Notes: generated by a model not told the origin, from the letters alone. Shown: positions 38,346-47,406, counted from the stretch's first letter. The stretch: DNA of 64,000 bases from Rufibacter roseus (GCF_001647285.1 NZ_LRML01000008.1:1-64000); one strand, 5' to 3'. Made by a program: numbers and translations.

Positions 38346-40490
38346 ATGAGCACCATCACTTATCCAGGTAACCCATTCCCATTGGGCGCCACCTGGGACG
38401 GCAGAGGAATCAACTTTGCCCTATATGCCGATAACGCCACCGGCGTAGATCTTTGCCTCTTTCACAACCCAGAAGATGAGAAAGAATATGACCGGATTCC
38501 TATGCAAGAGCGGTCATACCAGGTTTGGCATACCTACATTCCTGATCTGAAGCCTGGACAATTGTATGGCTACCGCGTGCATGGACCATATGAACCAGAA
38601 GAGGGACACCGCTTCAACTCCAACAAATTGCTCATTGACCCTTATGCCAAAGCCATAGCGGGCACCATCAACTGGCATGAGTCGCTGTTTGGCTACCAAT
38701 TTGGACACGAAGACGAAGACCTTAGTTTTAGTGAGTTAGACAGCGCACCCTATATTCCTAAATCAGTGGTCATAGACCCTAGTTTTAATTGGGAAGACGA
38801 TAAGGCGCCAAAAACTCCGTATTATATGTCGGTGATTTATGAGGCGCATGTAAAAGGCTTTACGCAGCTGCACCCAGACATACCGGAGGAAATAAGAGGC
38901 ACCTATGCCGCCATAGGGCACCCTGCTACCATAAATTATCTAAAAGACCTGGGCATTACCGCAATTGAGTTGCTGCCCGTCCACCACTTCATCACCGACT
39001 GGTACCTGCAGGAAAAAGGCCTCACCAACTATTGGGGCTACAACACCATCGGGTTCTTTGCGCCAGATGTACGTTACTCCAGCAGCGGAGCACTGGGCCA
39101 GCAGGTAAATGAGTTCAAGCAGATGGTCAAGGAGCTGCACAAAGCGGGTATTGAGGTCATTCTGGACGTGGTGTACAACCACACCGGCGAAGGCAACGAA
39201 AAAGGGCCGACCCTTTCGTTCAAAGGCGTGGACAATGCATCTTACTACCGCCTGGTGGAAGATGACAAGCGCTACTATATGGACTACACCGGCACGGGCA
39301 ACACTCTCAATGCCAACCTTCCTAGCGTACTTCGCCTCATCATGGACAGCCTGCGCTACTGGATTACAGAAATGCACGTTGACGGCTTCCGGTTCGATTT
39401 GGCTTCGGCATTAGCACGCGAACTGCACGGCGTTGATAAGCTGAGTTCCTTCTTCGATATTATACACCAGGACCCAGTTATCTCACAGGTGAAGCTGATT
39501 GCTGAGCCATGGGATGTGGGCGAGGGTGGCTACCAAGTGGGGAACTTCCCGCCAGGCTGGACCGAGTGGAACGGTATGTACCGTGACTGCATGCGTGATT
39601 TTTGGCGCGGCGAGGAAAGTATGTTGGCCGAGTTCGCTAATAGATTCACCGGCTCTTCCGATTTGTATTTTGACGATTACCGCCGTCCCACGGCCAGTAT
39701 CAACTTTATTACGGCCCACGACGGTTTCACGCTGCATGACCTGGTATCTTATAACGAGAAGCACAATGAAGCCAACGGCGAGGACAGCAAAGACGGGGAA
39801 GACCACAACCGCTCCTGGAACTGTGGTGCCGAAGGTCCTACAGATGACAAATGGATAATAGACTTGCGAGACCGTCAGAAACGCAATTTTCTGACGACGT
39901 TGTTCCTTTCGCAGGGGGTGCCAATGCTGGTGGCAGGTGACGAAATGAGCCGTACCCAAGGCGGGAACAACAACGCATACTGTCAAGACAACGAAATATC
40001 CTGGCTTAACTGGCCTACCGCCGATTCCAGCCTGATGGAGTTCACCAAAAAACTGATCCACTTCCGGAAGAACCATCCCGTGTTCCGCCGTCGCCGCTGG
40101 TTTCAGGGGCAGCCCATCAAAGGGCACGGACTGGAGGATATTGCTTGGTTTCTGCCTAACGGCGAGGAAATGGAGTACGAGCATTGGGAGCAGGACCACG
40201 CCAAGTCGCTGGCCATCTTCCTGAATGGCCGTGGCGTGCACAGTCGGGGCGGCAGGGGTGAAGTGGTGCTGGATGATTCCTTCTACCTCATCTTCAACGC
40301 TTACCATGACTCTCTTGAATTCCAGACGCCGCCGGAGAAATACGGTGCCCAATGGACGGTGGTCATTGACACATTCCGAAATCAAATAGAGGCCGAAGAT
40401 GCCCCCACCTATGCACCCGGAGAGAAGTTTCTGGTAGAAGGCCGATCGATTTTATTGTTGAAAAACCCAATTTTTGAAGCCGAAGCATGA
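38346..40490 (+). CDS. glgX: Glycogen debranching enzyme (isoamylase type, GlgX/TreX)
   Basis: The 714-residue cytoplasmic GH13 enzyme hydrolyses alpha-1,6 branches of glycogen or limit dextrin. An N-terminal CBM48 domain (about 1-150; FPLGATWDGRGINFALYA) precedes the barrel. Catalytic residues are Asp in VDGFRFDLASAL, Glu in LIAEPWD and Asp in FITAHDGFT. GDEMSRTQGGNNNAYCQDNE is the usual GlgX/TreX segment. It overlaps treZ by 4 bp (ATGA), indicating coupled translation. With treZ and the TreY-MalQ fusion it makes a TreX-TreZ-TreY route that turns glycogen chains into trehalose. Confidence 0.95.
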   Translation: MSTITYPGNPFPLGATWDGRGINFALYADNATGVDLCLFHNPEDEKEYDRIPMQERSYQVWHTYIPDLKPGQLYGYRVHGPYEPEEGHRFNSNKLLIDPYAKAIAGTINWHESLFGYQFGHEDEDLSFSELDSAPYIPKSVVIDPSFNWEDDKAPKTPYYMSVIYEAHVKGFTQLHPDIPEEIRGTYAAIGHPATINYLKDLGITAIELLPVHHFITDWYLQEKGLTNYWGYNTIGFFAPDVRYSSSGALGQQVNEFKQMVKELHKAGIEVILDVVYNHTGEGNEKGPTLSFKGVDNASYYRLVEDDKRYYMDYTGTGNTLNANLPSVLRLIMDSLRYWITEMHVDGFRFDLASALARELHGVDKLSSFFDIIHQDPVISQVKLIAEPWDVGEGGYQVGNFPPGWTEWNGMYRDCMRDFWRGEESMLAEFANRFTGSSDLYFDDYRRPTASINFITAHDGFTLHDLVSYNEKHNEANGEDSKDGEDHNRSWNCGAEGPTDDKWIIDLRDRQKRNFLTTLFLSQGVPMLVAGDEMSRTQGGNNNAYCQDNEISWLNWPTADSSLMEFTKKLIHFRKNHPVFRRRRWFQGQPIKGHGLEDIAWFLPNGEEMEYEHWEQDHAKSLAIFLNGRGVHSRGGRGEVVLDDSFYLIFNAYHDSLEFQTPPEKYGAQWTVVIDTFRNQIEAEDAPTYAPGEKFLVEGRSILLLKNPIFEAEA

Positions 40491-42325
40491 GCCGAACAGA
40501 TATCCGTAAACGCTGCCTGGGCGTAAGTTATGCCCCTACCGGTGAAGCCGAAGTATTGGTGTGGGCCCCAAAAGCTGATCTGCTGGAAATCACCATGAAC
40601 GATGGCAACACCATCATTCCGCTGAAGAAACAAGAATATGGCTATTGGTCCTTAACAACAGATCAGATTCAACCCGGCGATACCTATAAATTCAGAATAA
40701 ACGAAGATCAGGAATACCCAGACCCAGCTTCCTTGTCGCAGCCCCAGAGCGTACATGGCCCCTCACAGGCTGTTGATGTAGAAGCGTTCCAGTGGACCGA
40801 TCAGAATTGGAAGAATATTCCGCTGGAAGACTACGTGCTGTACGAGTTGCACACCGGTACCTTCAGCCCGGACGGCACCTTTGCCGGACTAGAGGAAAAG
40901 CTGGATTACCTGAAGGAGCTGGGGGTGAATGCCATTGAAATTATGCCCGTGGCACAGTTCCCCGGCGACCGCAACTGGGGCTACGACGGCGTTTTTCCGT
41001 ACGCCGTGCAGAACAGTTATGGCGGCCCCGAAGGCTTACAGCATTTGGTAGATGTATGCCACCAAAAAGGACTGGCGGTGGTGCTGGATGTGGTGTACAA
41101 CCACCTCGGCCCCGAAGGAAATTATTTGGGCGTGTACGGCCATTACTTCACCGAGAAATACAATACGCCTTGGGGACAAGCTCTCAACTTTGACGATGCC
41201 TGGTGTGACGGTGTGCGCCGCTACTTCACCGAGAACCTCTTGATGTGGTTCCGCGATTTCCATATTGATGCCGTCCGCATGGATGCCGTGCATGCCATCA
41301 AAGATTTCAGTCCCGTGCACATACTGCGTGAGATGAAGCAGCAGGTAAACCAACTCATGGAAGAAACTGGCCGCACGCACCACATGATCGTGGAGCTGGA
41401 CCTGAACGACACCCGCTTCATCAATCCGCTGAAGGAGGGAGGGTACGGCATGGATTCCCAGTGGGTAGATGAATTTCACCACGCTCTCCGCGTTACCACC
41501 ACCGGTGAGAATACTGGCTATTATTCCGATTTCACGGGCATTTGCGACCTGGCCAAAGCCTACCGCGATGCCTACGTGTACGACGGACAATTCTCGCCGC
41601 ACCGGAACAAGCACTTCGGCATCAAAGCAGAAAACAACCCGGGCAAACAATTCATTGTCTTCACCCAAAACCACGACCAAGTGGGCAACCGCATGTTAGG
41701 GGAGCGGCTGGGCGAACTGGTAAGCTTTGAGATGCAAAAGCTCGCTGCCGGCGCCGTCATTTTCAGTCCGTTCCTGCCTATGCTCTGGATGGGCGAAGAA
41801 TATTCAGAACCCAACCGCTTCATGTACTTCGTGAGCCACACTGACCCAGAACTGGCCGAGGCGGTACGTAAAGGACGCAAAGCGGAATTCGCCGCCTTCC
41901 ACGCGCAAGGCGAGGCGCCGGACCCAATGGCCGAGGAAACCTTTAACAACTCAAAACTGCAATGGGATCTGGTGAAAAAGGAGCCGCACCAAACCATGTT
42001 CAAATACTACCAAACCCTGCTGCGCCTTCGCCGCGAAATTCCAGCCTTGAAAAGCCTGGACAGAAAAGCGGTGGAGGTAGAGGAAAATGAAGGAAACAAA
42101 ACTTTAATTCTCAGAAGAGGTCAAGGGGAACAGCAAGTGGTGATTCTAATGAATTTCTCACAAGAGCCGCAAAAAGTAACAGTGCCTTTAGGCGCTAAAA
42201 ACTGGCAACTGCTCATAGATTCAGCCGCCCCAGAATGGAAAGGCCCTCAAGCCGCGGTAGCATCTGTTGCCGGTGGGGCAGAAGTTACTTTGCAGCCAGA
42301 GAGTATGGTGGTGTACCAAGGGTAA
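40487..42325 (+). CDS. treZ: Malto-oligosyltrehalose trehalohydrolase
   Basis: TreZ releases trehalose from the end of malto-oligosyltrehalose. The 612-residue GH13 protein has an N-terminal beta domain (about 1-95), then a barrel with the nucleophile in VRMDAVHAI, acid/base Glu in HHMIVELDLNDTR and the third acid in TQNHDQVGNRM. LPMLWMGEEYSE is a TreZ signature. It starts within the glgX stop (ATGA). Downstream, a palindrome copy and the DUF559 element separate it from its usual partner treY. Confidence 0.96.
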   Translation: MSRTDIRKRCLGVSYAPTGEAEVLVWAPKADLLEITMNDGNTIIPLKKQEYGYWSLTTDQIQPGDTYKFRINEDQEYPDPASLSQPQSVHGPSQAVDVEAFQWTDQNWKNIPLEDYVLYELHTGTFSPDGTFAGLEEKLDYLKELGVNAIEIMPVAQFPGDRNWGYDGVFPYAVQNSYGGPEGLQHLVDVCHQKGLAVVLDVVYNHLGPEGNYLGVYGHYFTEKYNTPWGQALNFDDAWCDGVRRYFTENLLMWFRDFHIDAVRMDAVHAIKDFSPVHILREMKQQVNQLMEETGRTHHMIVELDLNDTRFINPLKEGGYGMDSQWVDEFHHALRVTTTGENTGYYSDFTGICDLAKAYRDAYVYDGQFSPHRNKHFGIKAENNPGKQFIVFTQNHDQVGNRMLGERLGELVSFEMQKLAAGAVIFSPFLPMLWMGEEYSEPNRFMYFVSHTDPELAEAVRKGRKAEFAAFHAQGEAPDPMAEETFNNSKLQWDLVKKEPHQTMFKYYQTLLRLRREIPALKSLDRKAVEVEENEGNKTLILRRGQGEQQVVILMNFSQEPQKVTVPLGAKNWQLLIDSAAPEWKGPQAAVASVAGGAEVTLQPESMVVYQG

Positions 42326-42334
42326 AGACCTATA

Positions 42335-42376
42335 TGCGTTTTGGGTCTGCTTTCTGGAAAACAGACCCAAAACGCA
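42335..42376. repeat. Dispersed 40-bp palindrome, copy 9
   Basis: TGCGTTTTGGGTCTG pairs fully with CAGACCCAAAACGCA. Outer TGCG/CGCA and inner GGGTCTG/CAGACCC both differ from other copies, with compensating changes. It begins 9 nt after the treZ stop. Confidence 0.9.
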
Positions 42377-42406
42377 ATTCAAATAAACATTGCAGGAGCA
42401 CTACCC

Positions 42407-42471
42407 GATACTCCCCCTTTGAAGGGGGCAAGGGGGATGTTACACAAGCAGATCCAAGCGTTGCTGAACAA
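42407..42471 (-). repeat. Left inverted repeat of the DUF559 element
   Basis: The 40-bp core 42407-42446 (GATACTCCCCCTTTGAAGGG and on to TGTTACACA) is the reverse complement of the right end with one gap and one main difference. Weaker similarity runs on to 42471, stopping 3 nt before the nuclease ATG. CCCCCTT can pair with either of two AAGGGGG copies. Confidence 0.85.
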
Positions 42472-42474
42472 AAG

Positions 42475-42843
42475 ATGCCCAACAAAATCATTCCATACCG
42501 GCCAGACCTTAAGGAACGAGCGAAAGAGCTGAGGAACAACAGCACGTTGGGAGAAATACTGCTCTGGAATGAACTGAAAGGAAAATCGCTAGGAGTTGAA
42601 TTCCACCGTCAGGTGCCACTATTTGATTATATTGTTGATTTCTTCTGTCATGAACTGCTATTGGCTGTTGAAGTGGACGGTGACAGCCATGACCATAAAA
42701 TAACCTATGATGAAAATCGGCAGAGAGCACTACAGGCGTATGGTGTGAAATTTCTCCGCTTTACCGATAAAGAGGTAAAGCAAGAGATGCCGTATGTGGT
42801 GGAAACCTTATGGCATTGGGTGCAAGAGAATCGGCAAATGTAA
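42475..42843 (+). CDS. DUF559-family (PD-(D/E)XK-like) endonuclease-domain protein
   Basis: The 122-residue protein is a stand-alone DUF559 domain, a Vsr-like member of the PD-(D/E)XK nuclease fold. Visible features are the helix ELRNNSTLGEILLWNEL, FHRQVPLFDYIVDFFC with Asp55, and LLAVEVDGDSH with Glu66 and Asp68, followed by the conserved tail VKFLRFTDKEV. The active-site acids look intact. The reading frame extends upstream into treZ, but ATG 42475 gives a start typical of the family and sits just inside the left inverted repeat. No methylase or partner gene is near, so a restriction role is unlikely. Its biochemical role is not known; cutting at the flanking repeats is inference. Confidence 0.88.
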   Translation: MPNKIIPYRPDLKERAKELRNNSTLGEILLWNELKGKSLGVEFHRQVPLFDYIVDFFCHELLLAVEVDGDSHDHKITYDENRQRALQAYGVKFLRFTDKEVKQEMPYVVETLWHWVQENRQM

Positions 42844-42905
42844 TCCGCAATGCGTGGACACTCCTGTGTAAACATCCCCCTTGCCCCCTTCAAAGGGGGA
42901 ATATC
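42841..42905 (+). repeat. Right inverted repeat of the DUF559 element
   Basis: The core 42865-42905 (TGTGTAAACATCCCCCTTGC and on to AATATC) mirrors the left end. Similarity extends inward to the nuclease stop codon, so the gene fills the whole space between the ends. Confidence 0.85.
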
Positions 42906-42949
42906 TGGAATGCATGGGAAAGAAGGATATCTCTAAATATTTGGGAGAT

Positions 42950-42985
42950 GTTTTCAGCCTGTTTTCTCAAAACTAGCTCCAAAAC
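42950..42985. repeat. Dispersed 40-bp palindrome, copy 10
   Basis: GTTTTCAGCCTGTTTT..AAAACTAGCTCCAAAAC is a moderately conserved copy 106 nt after the nuclease stop. Copies 9 and 10 thus bracket the DUF559 element. Confidence 0.6.
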
Positions 42986-43074
42986 GGCAACAAAAATTCT
43001 TCTGCTCCGTGAGAGAAGGCGGGGCTGAAAAAATTCCCCAATCTCCTTATAATCAAATCTTCAAATCATAAAAT

Positions 43075-46000
43075 ATGCACAATCCTGTCGCAACGTACCG
43101 CTTGCAGTTTCACAAGGAGTTTTCCTTTGCTGACTTTGAGCGCATTATACCATATTTACAGAAACTGGGGGTGAGCACGATCTATGCCTCGCCCATTTTA
43201 GCGGCAACTCCGGGCAGTACCCACGGCTACGACGGCGTGAACCCGCACCGCATTAACCCCGAGATTGGCACCGAGGAGCAGCTGAAAGAACTGACGGCCT
43301 TCCTCAAAGAAAATGGCATTAGCTGGCTGCAGGACATCGTGCCCAACCACATGGCCTTCCACCCAAACAACCCGTTCCTGACGGATGTGCTGGAGAAGGG
43401 GCCGCTGAGCCTGTACTATAACTTCTTTGATATTGGCTGGACCAGCTCGTTGTACCAAGGGCGCGTGATGGTGCCGTTCTTGGGTTCAAAGCTGGAGGAC
43501 GTGGTGCAGAAGGGCGAACTGAAACTAGCCTTTGACCCAACACAGCAGCGGCTGGTGTTCCGGTACTACGACAGCGCCTATCCACTTAACCCTAAGTCGT
43601 ATGAAACCATCTTGCGGGGAGAAGGTGAACCGAGTCAGGCAGTTGACCAATTGCTTAACAAACTAGGGGAAGTGCACCGCGATGAGGACCCTAAAGGCTT
43701 TTTTCTGAAGTGGGAAGAGTTCCGGCAGCAACTGACCTCGCTCATGAAAGGCAGTTCAGTAGGGGCAGAGGTGGAAAAGAATCTGGAGGCGTTCAATGGT
43801 AATCCAGAGAAATTATTGAAACTGGCGGAGCAGCAGATTTACCAGCTGTGCCACTGGCAGGAAACCGATTATCAAATCAACTTCCGGAGGTTTTTCACGG
43901 TTAATGGTCTCATTTGCCTCAATATTCAGGACCCAGAGGTATTCCAGATTTACCACCAGTACATCAAGCAACTGCAGGACGAGGGCGTGTTTCAAGGGCT
44001 GCGTATTGACCACGTAGACGGCTTGTATGACCCCACCGGATATCTGCAGCAGCTAAGAGAATTAGCAGGCGAGGAAACCTACATTGCCGTGGAGAAAATT
44101 CTGGAGCCGGGCGAGCAGATGCCGAAGCAGTGGCCAATCCAAGGCAACACCGGCTATGATTTCCTGTCGTATGTGAATAATCTGTTTACCTATAAACCCG
44201 GCGAGGAGGCATTTAATCAGCTCTACCACCAGTTGGTAGGCGAGGGTGCCGCCGTGCATGACCAGATTCACGAGAAGAAGGCTTTTATTCTGAATGAGAA
44301 TATGGCCGGTGAGCTGGAAAACCTGTACCAATTGTTTCTAGAGCAGCGGCTGGTGGACGAGGAGGTGCTGAGCAGCGTGCCCAGTGAGCAATTGAAAGCC
44401 GCCATAGGTGAGTTTCTGGTGCAGTGTCCGGTGTACAGATATTATGGTAACCAGATGCCGCTGGACGGCGAAGAAGCCGAGGCGGTGCAGAACATCTTCA
44501 ACAGCATCAGGGAAAGCAAGCCTGACCTGACAGGGCCGGTAGAGATTCTGGAGAGAGCCATTTTGGGCGCAGCGCCCGAAGGGGAGGATGGCACCTATTT
44601 GCAGCGGTCGCAGCGGTTTTACCAGCGGCTTATGCAGTTCAGCGGACCTATTATGGCCAAAGGCGTGGAAGACACCATCATGTACACCTACAACCGTTTT
44701 GTGGGGCACAACGAGGTGGGCGATTCGCCGGAGGCATTTGGGGTGAGTCCGCAGGAGTTCCACCAAATCATGCAAGACCGGCAGCAGAACTGGCCGCTGT
44801 CTATGAACGGCACCTCCACGCATGACACCAAGCGGGGCGAAGACGTTCGGGCACGCCTGAACGTGCTGACGGAATTAGCCGACGATTGGGCGACCGCGGT
44901 GCAGGAATGGCGCGAAATGAACGCCGACCTGAAGCAGAACAATCTACCCGACGTGAACGACGAATACCTCATTTACCAGACCTTGCTGGGCGCCTACCCA
45001 ATGCCGGGGCAGGACGAGGACGATTTCGAGAACCGGGTTCAAGAGTATTTGCAGAAGGCGCTGCGCGAAGCCAAAGTCAATTCCAACTGGACATCGCCTA
45101 ACGAAGAATACGAGGCCGCTACCAAAGCCTTCACCGTGAAGCTGCTGGACAAGAGCCGGCCGTTTTGGAGCAGTTTTGAGAAATTCAGGGCAAAAACGAC
45201 TGACTTCGGCATTGTGAACTCGCTAAGCCAGGTGCTGCTCAAGTTCACCGCGCCGGGTGTGCCCGATGTGTACCAAGGCACCGAACTCTGGGACTTCAGC
45301 CTGGTGGACCCAGATAACCGTCGGCCCGTGGATTACGAGAAGCGGCAGGCTTGGCTGGAGGAAATGGACAGCTACGACCTGAACAAGCAGGAAAACCTGT
45401 GGGAAGAGCTATGGGAGAACCGTTACGATGCTCGCATTAAACTGTACCTCACCCGCACGCTTTTCACTGAGCGCAAAAACAAAGCCGACCTCTTCGCCAA
45501 AGGAACTTATCTGCCGCTGGAGGTAGAAGGGGAACACAAAGAACATGTGCTGGCCTTTGCCCGAAAATACCTGCACACTTGGTACGTGGTGGCGGTGCCG
45601 CTGCATCTGGCTGCGCTGGCCAAACAGCAGGGCGTAGACAAGCCAGGGGACATCGACTGGAAAGACACGAAAGTGATTATTCCGCAGGAGGCGCCCAAAG
45701 AATGGCAGGACATGCTCATCCGGAGCACCGGAAACTATGCGCATGAGCTCAGGGTGGCCGATTTGTTCGGGATTTTCCCGCTAGCCATGCTCAAACTGGA
45801 GGCCCAGAACGAGCGCGGTGCCGGTATTCTGCTGCACATCACGTCGTTGCCATCAGATTTTGGTATTGGCGACATGGGGCCGGAGGCGCGGAAGTTTGCC
45901 GATTTTTTGGCGGCCAGCAATCAGAAGTTCTGGCAGCTGCTGCCGCTCAACCCAATTGAGGCGGGGCAGGGGTACTCGCCCTACAGTTCCATCTCCAGCC

Positions 46001-47307
46001 GGGCGGGAAATCCGTTGCTCATCAGTCCGGTGGCGCTGGCCAAAGAGGGGCTCTTGCCCGAAAATGAGCTGTCAAACTACCACTTGCCGCAAACCGGCAG
46101 CGTGGACTATGACCAAGCCCAAAAGGTGAAAGACGAGCTGCTGGAGAAGGCCTGGCAGAACTTCAAGTCCGGCGATTTTCCTACGCTGCAGCAGCAGTTC
46201 ATCGACTATTGTGGAACGGAGGCTGGCTGGCTGCATGATTTTGCGTTGTACGTGCTCCTGAAGGCCCAGAACGGCGGCAGCGCCTGGTTCCAGTGGCCCG
46301 ATGAATACAAGCAGCGTGACGCAGCCGCACTAGAGCAGCTGGCGCAGGAAAATGCCGAGGCCGTGGAGAAAACCAAGTGGGTGCAGTTCATCTTCAACAA
46401 GCAATGGAAGCGCCTGCGCACCTATTGCAACAACCGCGGCATCCAGATGTTCGGCGACATGCCGTTCTACATTAGCTACGACAGCGTAGATGTGTGGGGC
46501 AACCGAGAGATTTTTGCGGTGGATGAAGACGGTAAAATGACCGGCGTGGCCGGCGTTCCACCCGATGCGTTCAGCGACGAAGGTCAGCTTTGGGGCATGC
46601 CTGTGTTTAAGTGGGATGTGCTGAAAGAGCAGGACTACGGCTGGTGGATGGGCCGCCTGAGAAAGAACATGGAGCTGTTTGACATTGTGCGGCTAGATCA
46701 CTTCCGCGCCTTCGCCGATTACTGGGAAGTGCCCGCCGATGCTGAAACCGCTAAAAACGGTGAGTGGAAATTAGGCCCCGGCGCCGACTTCTTCACCTTC
46801 GCAGAGAAGGAGCTGGGCAGCCTGCCGTTCATTGCCGAAGACCTGGGCGAAATAAACGACCTGGTGCTGAAGCTGCGCGACGATTTCAACCTGCCGGGCA
46901 TGAAAATTCTGCAGTTTGCGTGGGGAAACGAGATGCCGCAGAACCACTACATCCCGCACAACTACATCCGGAACTCCATTGCCTACACCGGCACCCACGA
47001 CAACAACACCACGTTGGGCTGGTACCGCCAGGAAGGCAAACCGCACCACCAGCAGATAGAGCATTACGTAGGCCGTCAGCTGGGCGAGCAGGATATTTGG
47101 TGGGTAATGGCGCGTCTGGCTTACGCCTCGGTGGCCAAAACCGCCATCCTGCCCATGCAAGACGTGCTGGGCATAGACGAACAAGGCCGCATGAACACCC
47201 CTGGTACGAACCAAGGCAACTGGGGCTGGCGGTTAATGCCGGGGCAGATTACTAAGCAGACGGAAAACCAGCTAAAGGAATGGACATGGTTGTATAATAG
47301 AGGGTAA
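43075..47307 (+). CDS. Fused malto-oligosyltrehalose synthase and 4-alpha-glucanotransferase (TreY-MalQ)
   Basis: The 1410-residue protein joins two enzymes. Residues 1 to about 890 are TreY (GH13), which converts the reducing end of maltodextrin to a trehalose unit: VATYRLQFHKEFSF, GVSTIYASPILAA, acids in GLRIDHVDGLYD, IAVEKILE and GTSTHDTKRGED. Residues about 895-1410 are MalQ (GH77), which shuffles maltodextrins: GAGILLHITSLPSDFGIGD, acids in FDIVRLDHFRAF, PFIAEDLG and YTGTHDNNTTLG. The fusion would lengthen short dextrins left by TreZ so TreY can use them again. It works with glgX and treZ, from which it is separated by about 750 bp holding the DUF559 element. No frameshift is apparent. 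Confidence 0.95.
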   Translation: MHNPVATYRLQFHKEFSFADFERIIPYLQKLGVSTIYASPILAATPGSTHGYDGVNPHRINPEIGTEEQLKELTAFLKENGISWLQDIVPNHMAFHPNNPFLTDVLEKGPLSLYYNFFDIGWTSSLYQGRVMVPFLGSKLEDVVQKGELKLAFDPTQQRLVFRYYDSAYPLNPKSYETILRGEGEPSQAVDQLLNKLGEVHRDEDPKGFFLKWEEFRQQLTSLMKGSSVGAEVEKNLEAFNGNPEKLLKLAEQQIYQLCHWQETDYQINFRRFFTVNGLICLNIQDPEVFQIYHQYIKQLQDEGVFQGLRIDHVDGLYDPTGYLQQLRELAGEETYIAVEKILEPGEQMPKQWPIQGNTGYDFLSYVNNLFTYKPGEEAFNQLYHQLVGEGAAVHDQIHEKKAFILNENMAGELENLYQLFLEQRLVDEEVLSSVPSEQLKAAIGEFLVQCPVYRYYGNQMPLDGEEAEAVQNIFNSIRESKPDLTGPVEILERAILGAAPEGEDGTYLQRSQRFYQRLMQFSGPIMAKGVEDTIMYTYNRFVGHNEVGDSPEAFGVSPQEFHQIMQDRQQNWPLSMNGTSTHDTKRGEDVRARLNVLTELADDWATAVQEWREMNADLKQNNLPDVNDEYLIYQTLLGAYPMPGQDEDDFENRVQEYLQKALREAKVNSNWTSPNEEYEAATKAFTVKLLDKSRPFWSSFEKFRAKTTDFGIVNSLSQVLLKFTAPGVPDVYQGTELWDFSLVDPDNRRPVDYEKRQAWLEEMDSYDLNKQENLWEELWENRYDARIKLYLTRTLFTERKNKADLFAKGTYLPLEVEGEHKEHVLAFARKYLHTWYVVAVPLHLAALAKQQGVDKPGDIDWKDTKVIIPQEAPKEWQDMLIRSTGNYAHELRVADLFGIFPLAMLKLEAQNERGAGILLHITSLPSDFGIGDMGPEARKFADFLAASNQKFWQLLPLNPIEAGQGYSPYSSISSRAGNPLLISPVALAKEGLLPENELSNYHLPQTGSVDYDQAQKVKDELLEKAWQNFKSGDFPTLQQQFIDYCGTEAGWLHDFALYVLLKAQNGGSAWFQWPDEYKQRDAAALEQLAQENAEAVEKTKWVQFIFNKQWKRLRTYCNNRGIQMFGDMPFYISYDSVDVWGNREIFAVDEDGKMTGVAGVPPDAFSDEGQLWGMPVFKWDVLKEQDYGWWMGRLRKNMELFDIVRLDHFRAFADYWEVPADAETAKNGEWKLGPGADFFTFAEKELGSLPFIAEDLGEINDLVLKLRDDFNLPGMKILQFAWGNEMPQNHYIPHNYIRNSIAYTGTHDNNTTLGWYRQEGKPHHQQIEHYVGRQLGEQDIWWVMARLAYASVAKTAILPMQDVLGIDEQGRMNTPGTNQGNWGWRLMPGQITKQTENQLKEWTWLYNRG

Positions 47308-47327
47308 AAGGAGGAAGAGGAGAGAGG

Positions 47328-47361
47328 AAAAAAAGCCATAGAGGATTCTATGGCTTTTTTT
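47328..47361 (+). terminator. Terminator after treY-malQ
   Basis: AAAAGCCATAGA..TCTATGGCTTTT forms a stem, with A-run before and T-run after, 20 nt beyond the stop. It is the evident end of the trehalose transcript. Confidence 0.88.
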
Positions 47362-47406
47362 GTTATATCATTTTTGATTTATACTTTATAATATTTATAA
47401 GATTGC

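Larger units (their letters stand above)
42407..42905. mobile_element. Minimal DUF559-nuclease element bracketed by inverted repeats
   Basis: About 499 bp consist of a left terminal repeat (42407-42471), one small nuclease gene (42475-42843) and a right terminal repeat (42841-42905) in inverted orientation. Nothing else is inside. The ends carry GATAYTCCCCCTTT and a doubled AAGGGGG that offers two alternative hairpins. A solo end copy at 38119-38181 shows the repeat exists without the gene. It splits a trehalose gene set that is usually compact. Mobility is inferred; no target-site duplication is evident by eye. Confidence 0.7.

Noticed and set aside
39483-40385. 300-codon open frame opposite glgX
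   Set aside because: It is antisense to a clear GH13 gene with intact catalytic motifs; long antisense frames are common in GC-richer genes.
42235-42843. Longer DUF559 protein starting inside treZ
   Set aside because: The extra 80 residues would read through treZ, a palindrome and the left inverted repeat; the family start is at 42475.
42475-42843. DUF559 gene as part of a restriction-modification system
   Set aside because: No methyltransferase, specificity subunit or other defence gene is nearby; the bracket of inverted repeats explains it better.
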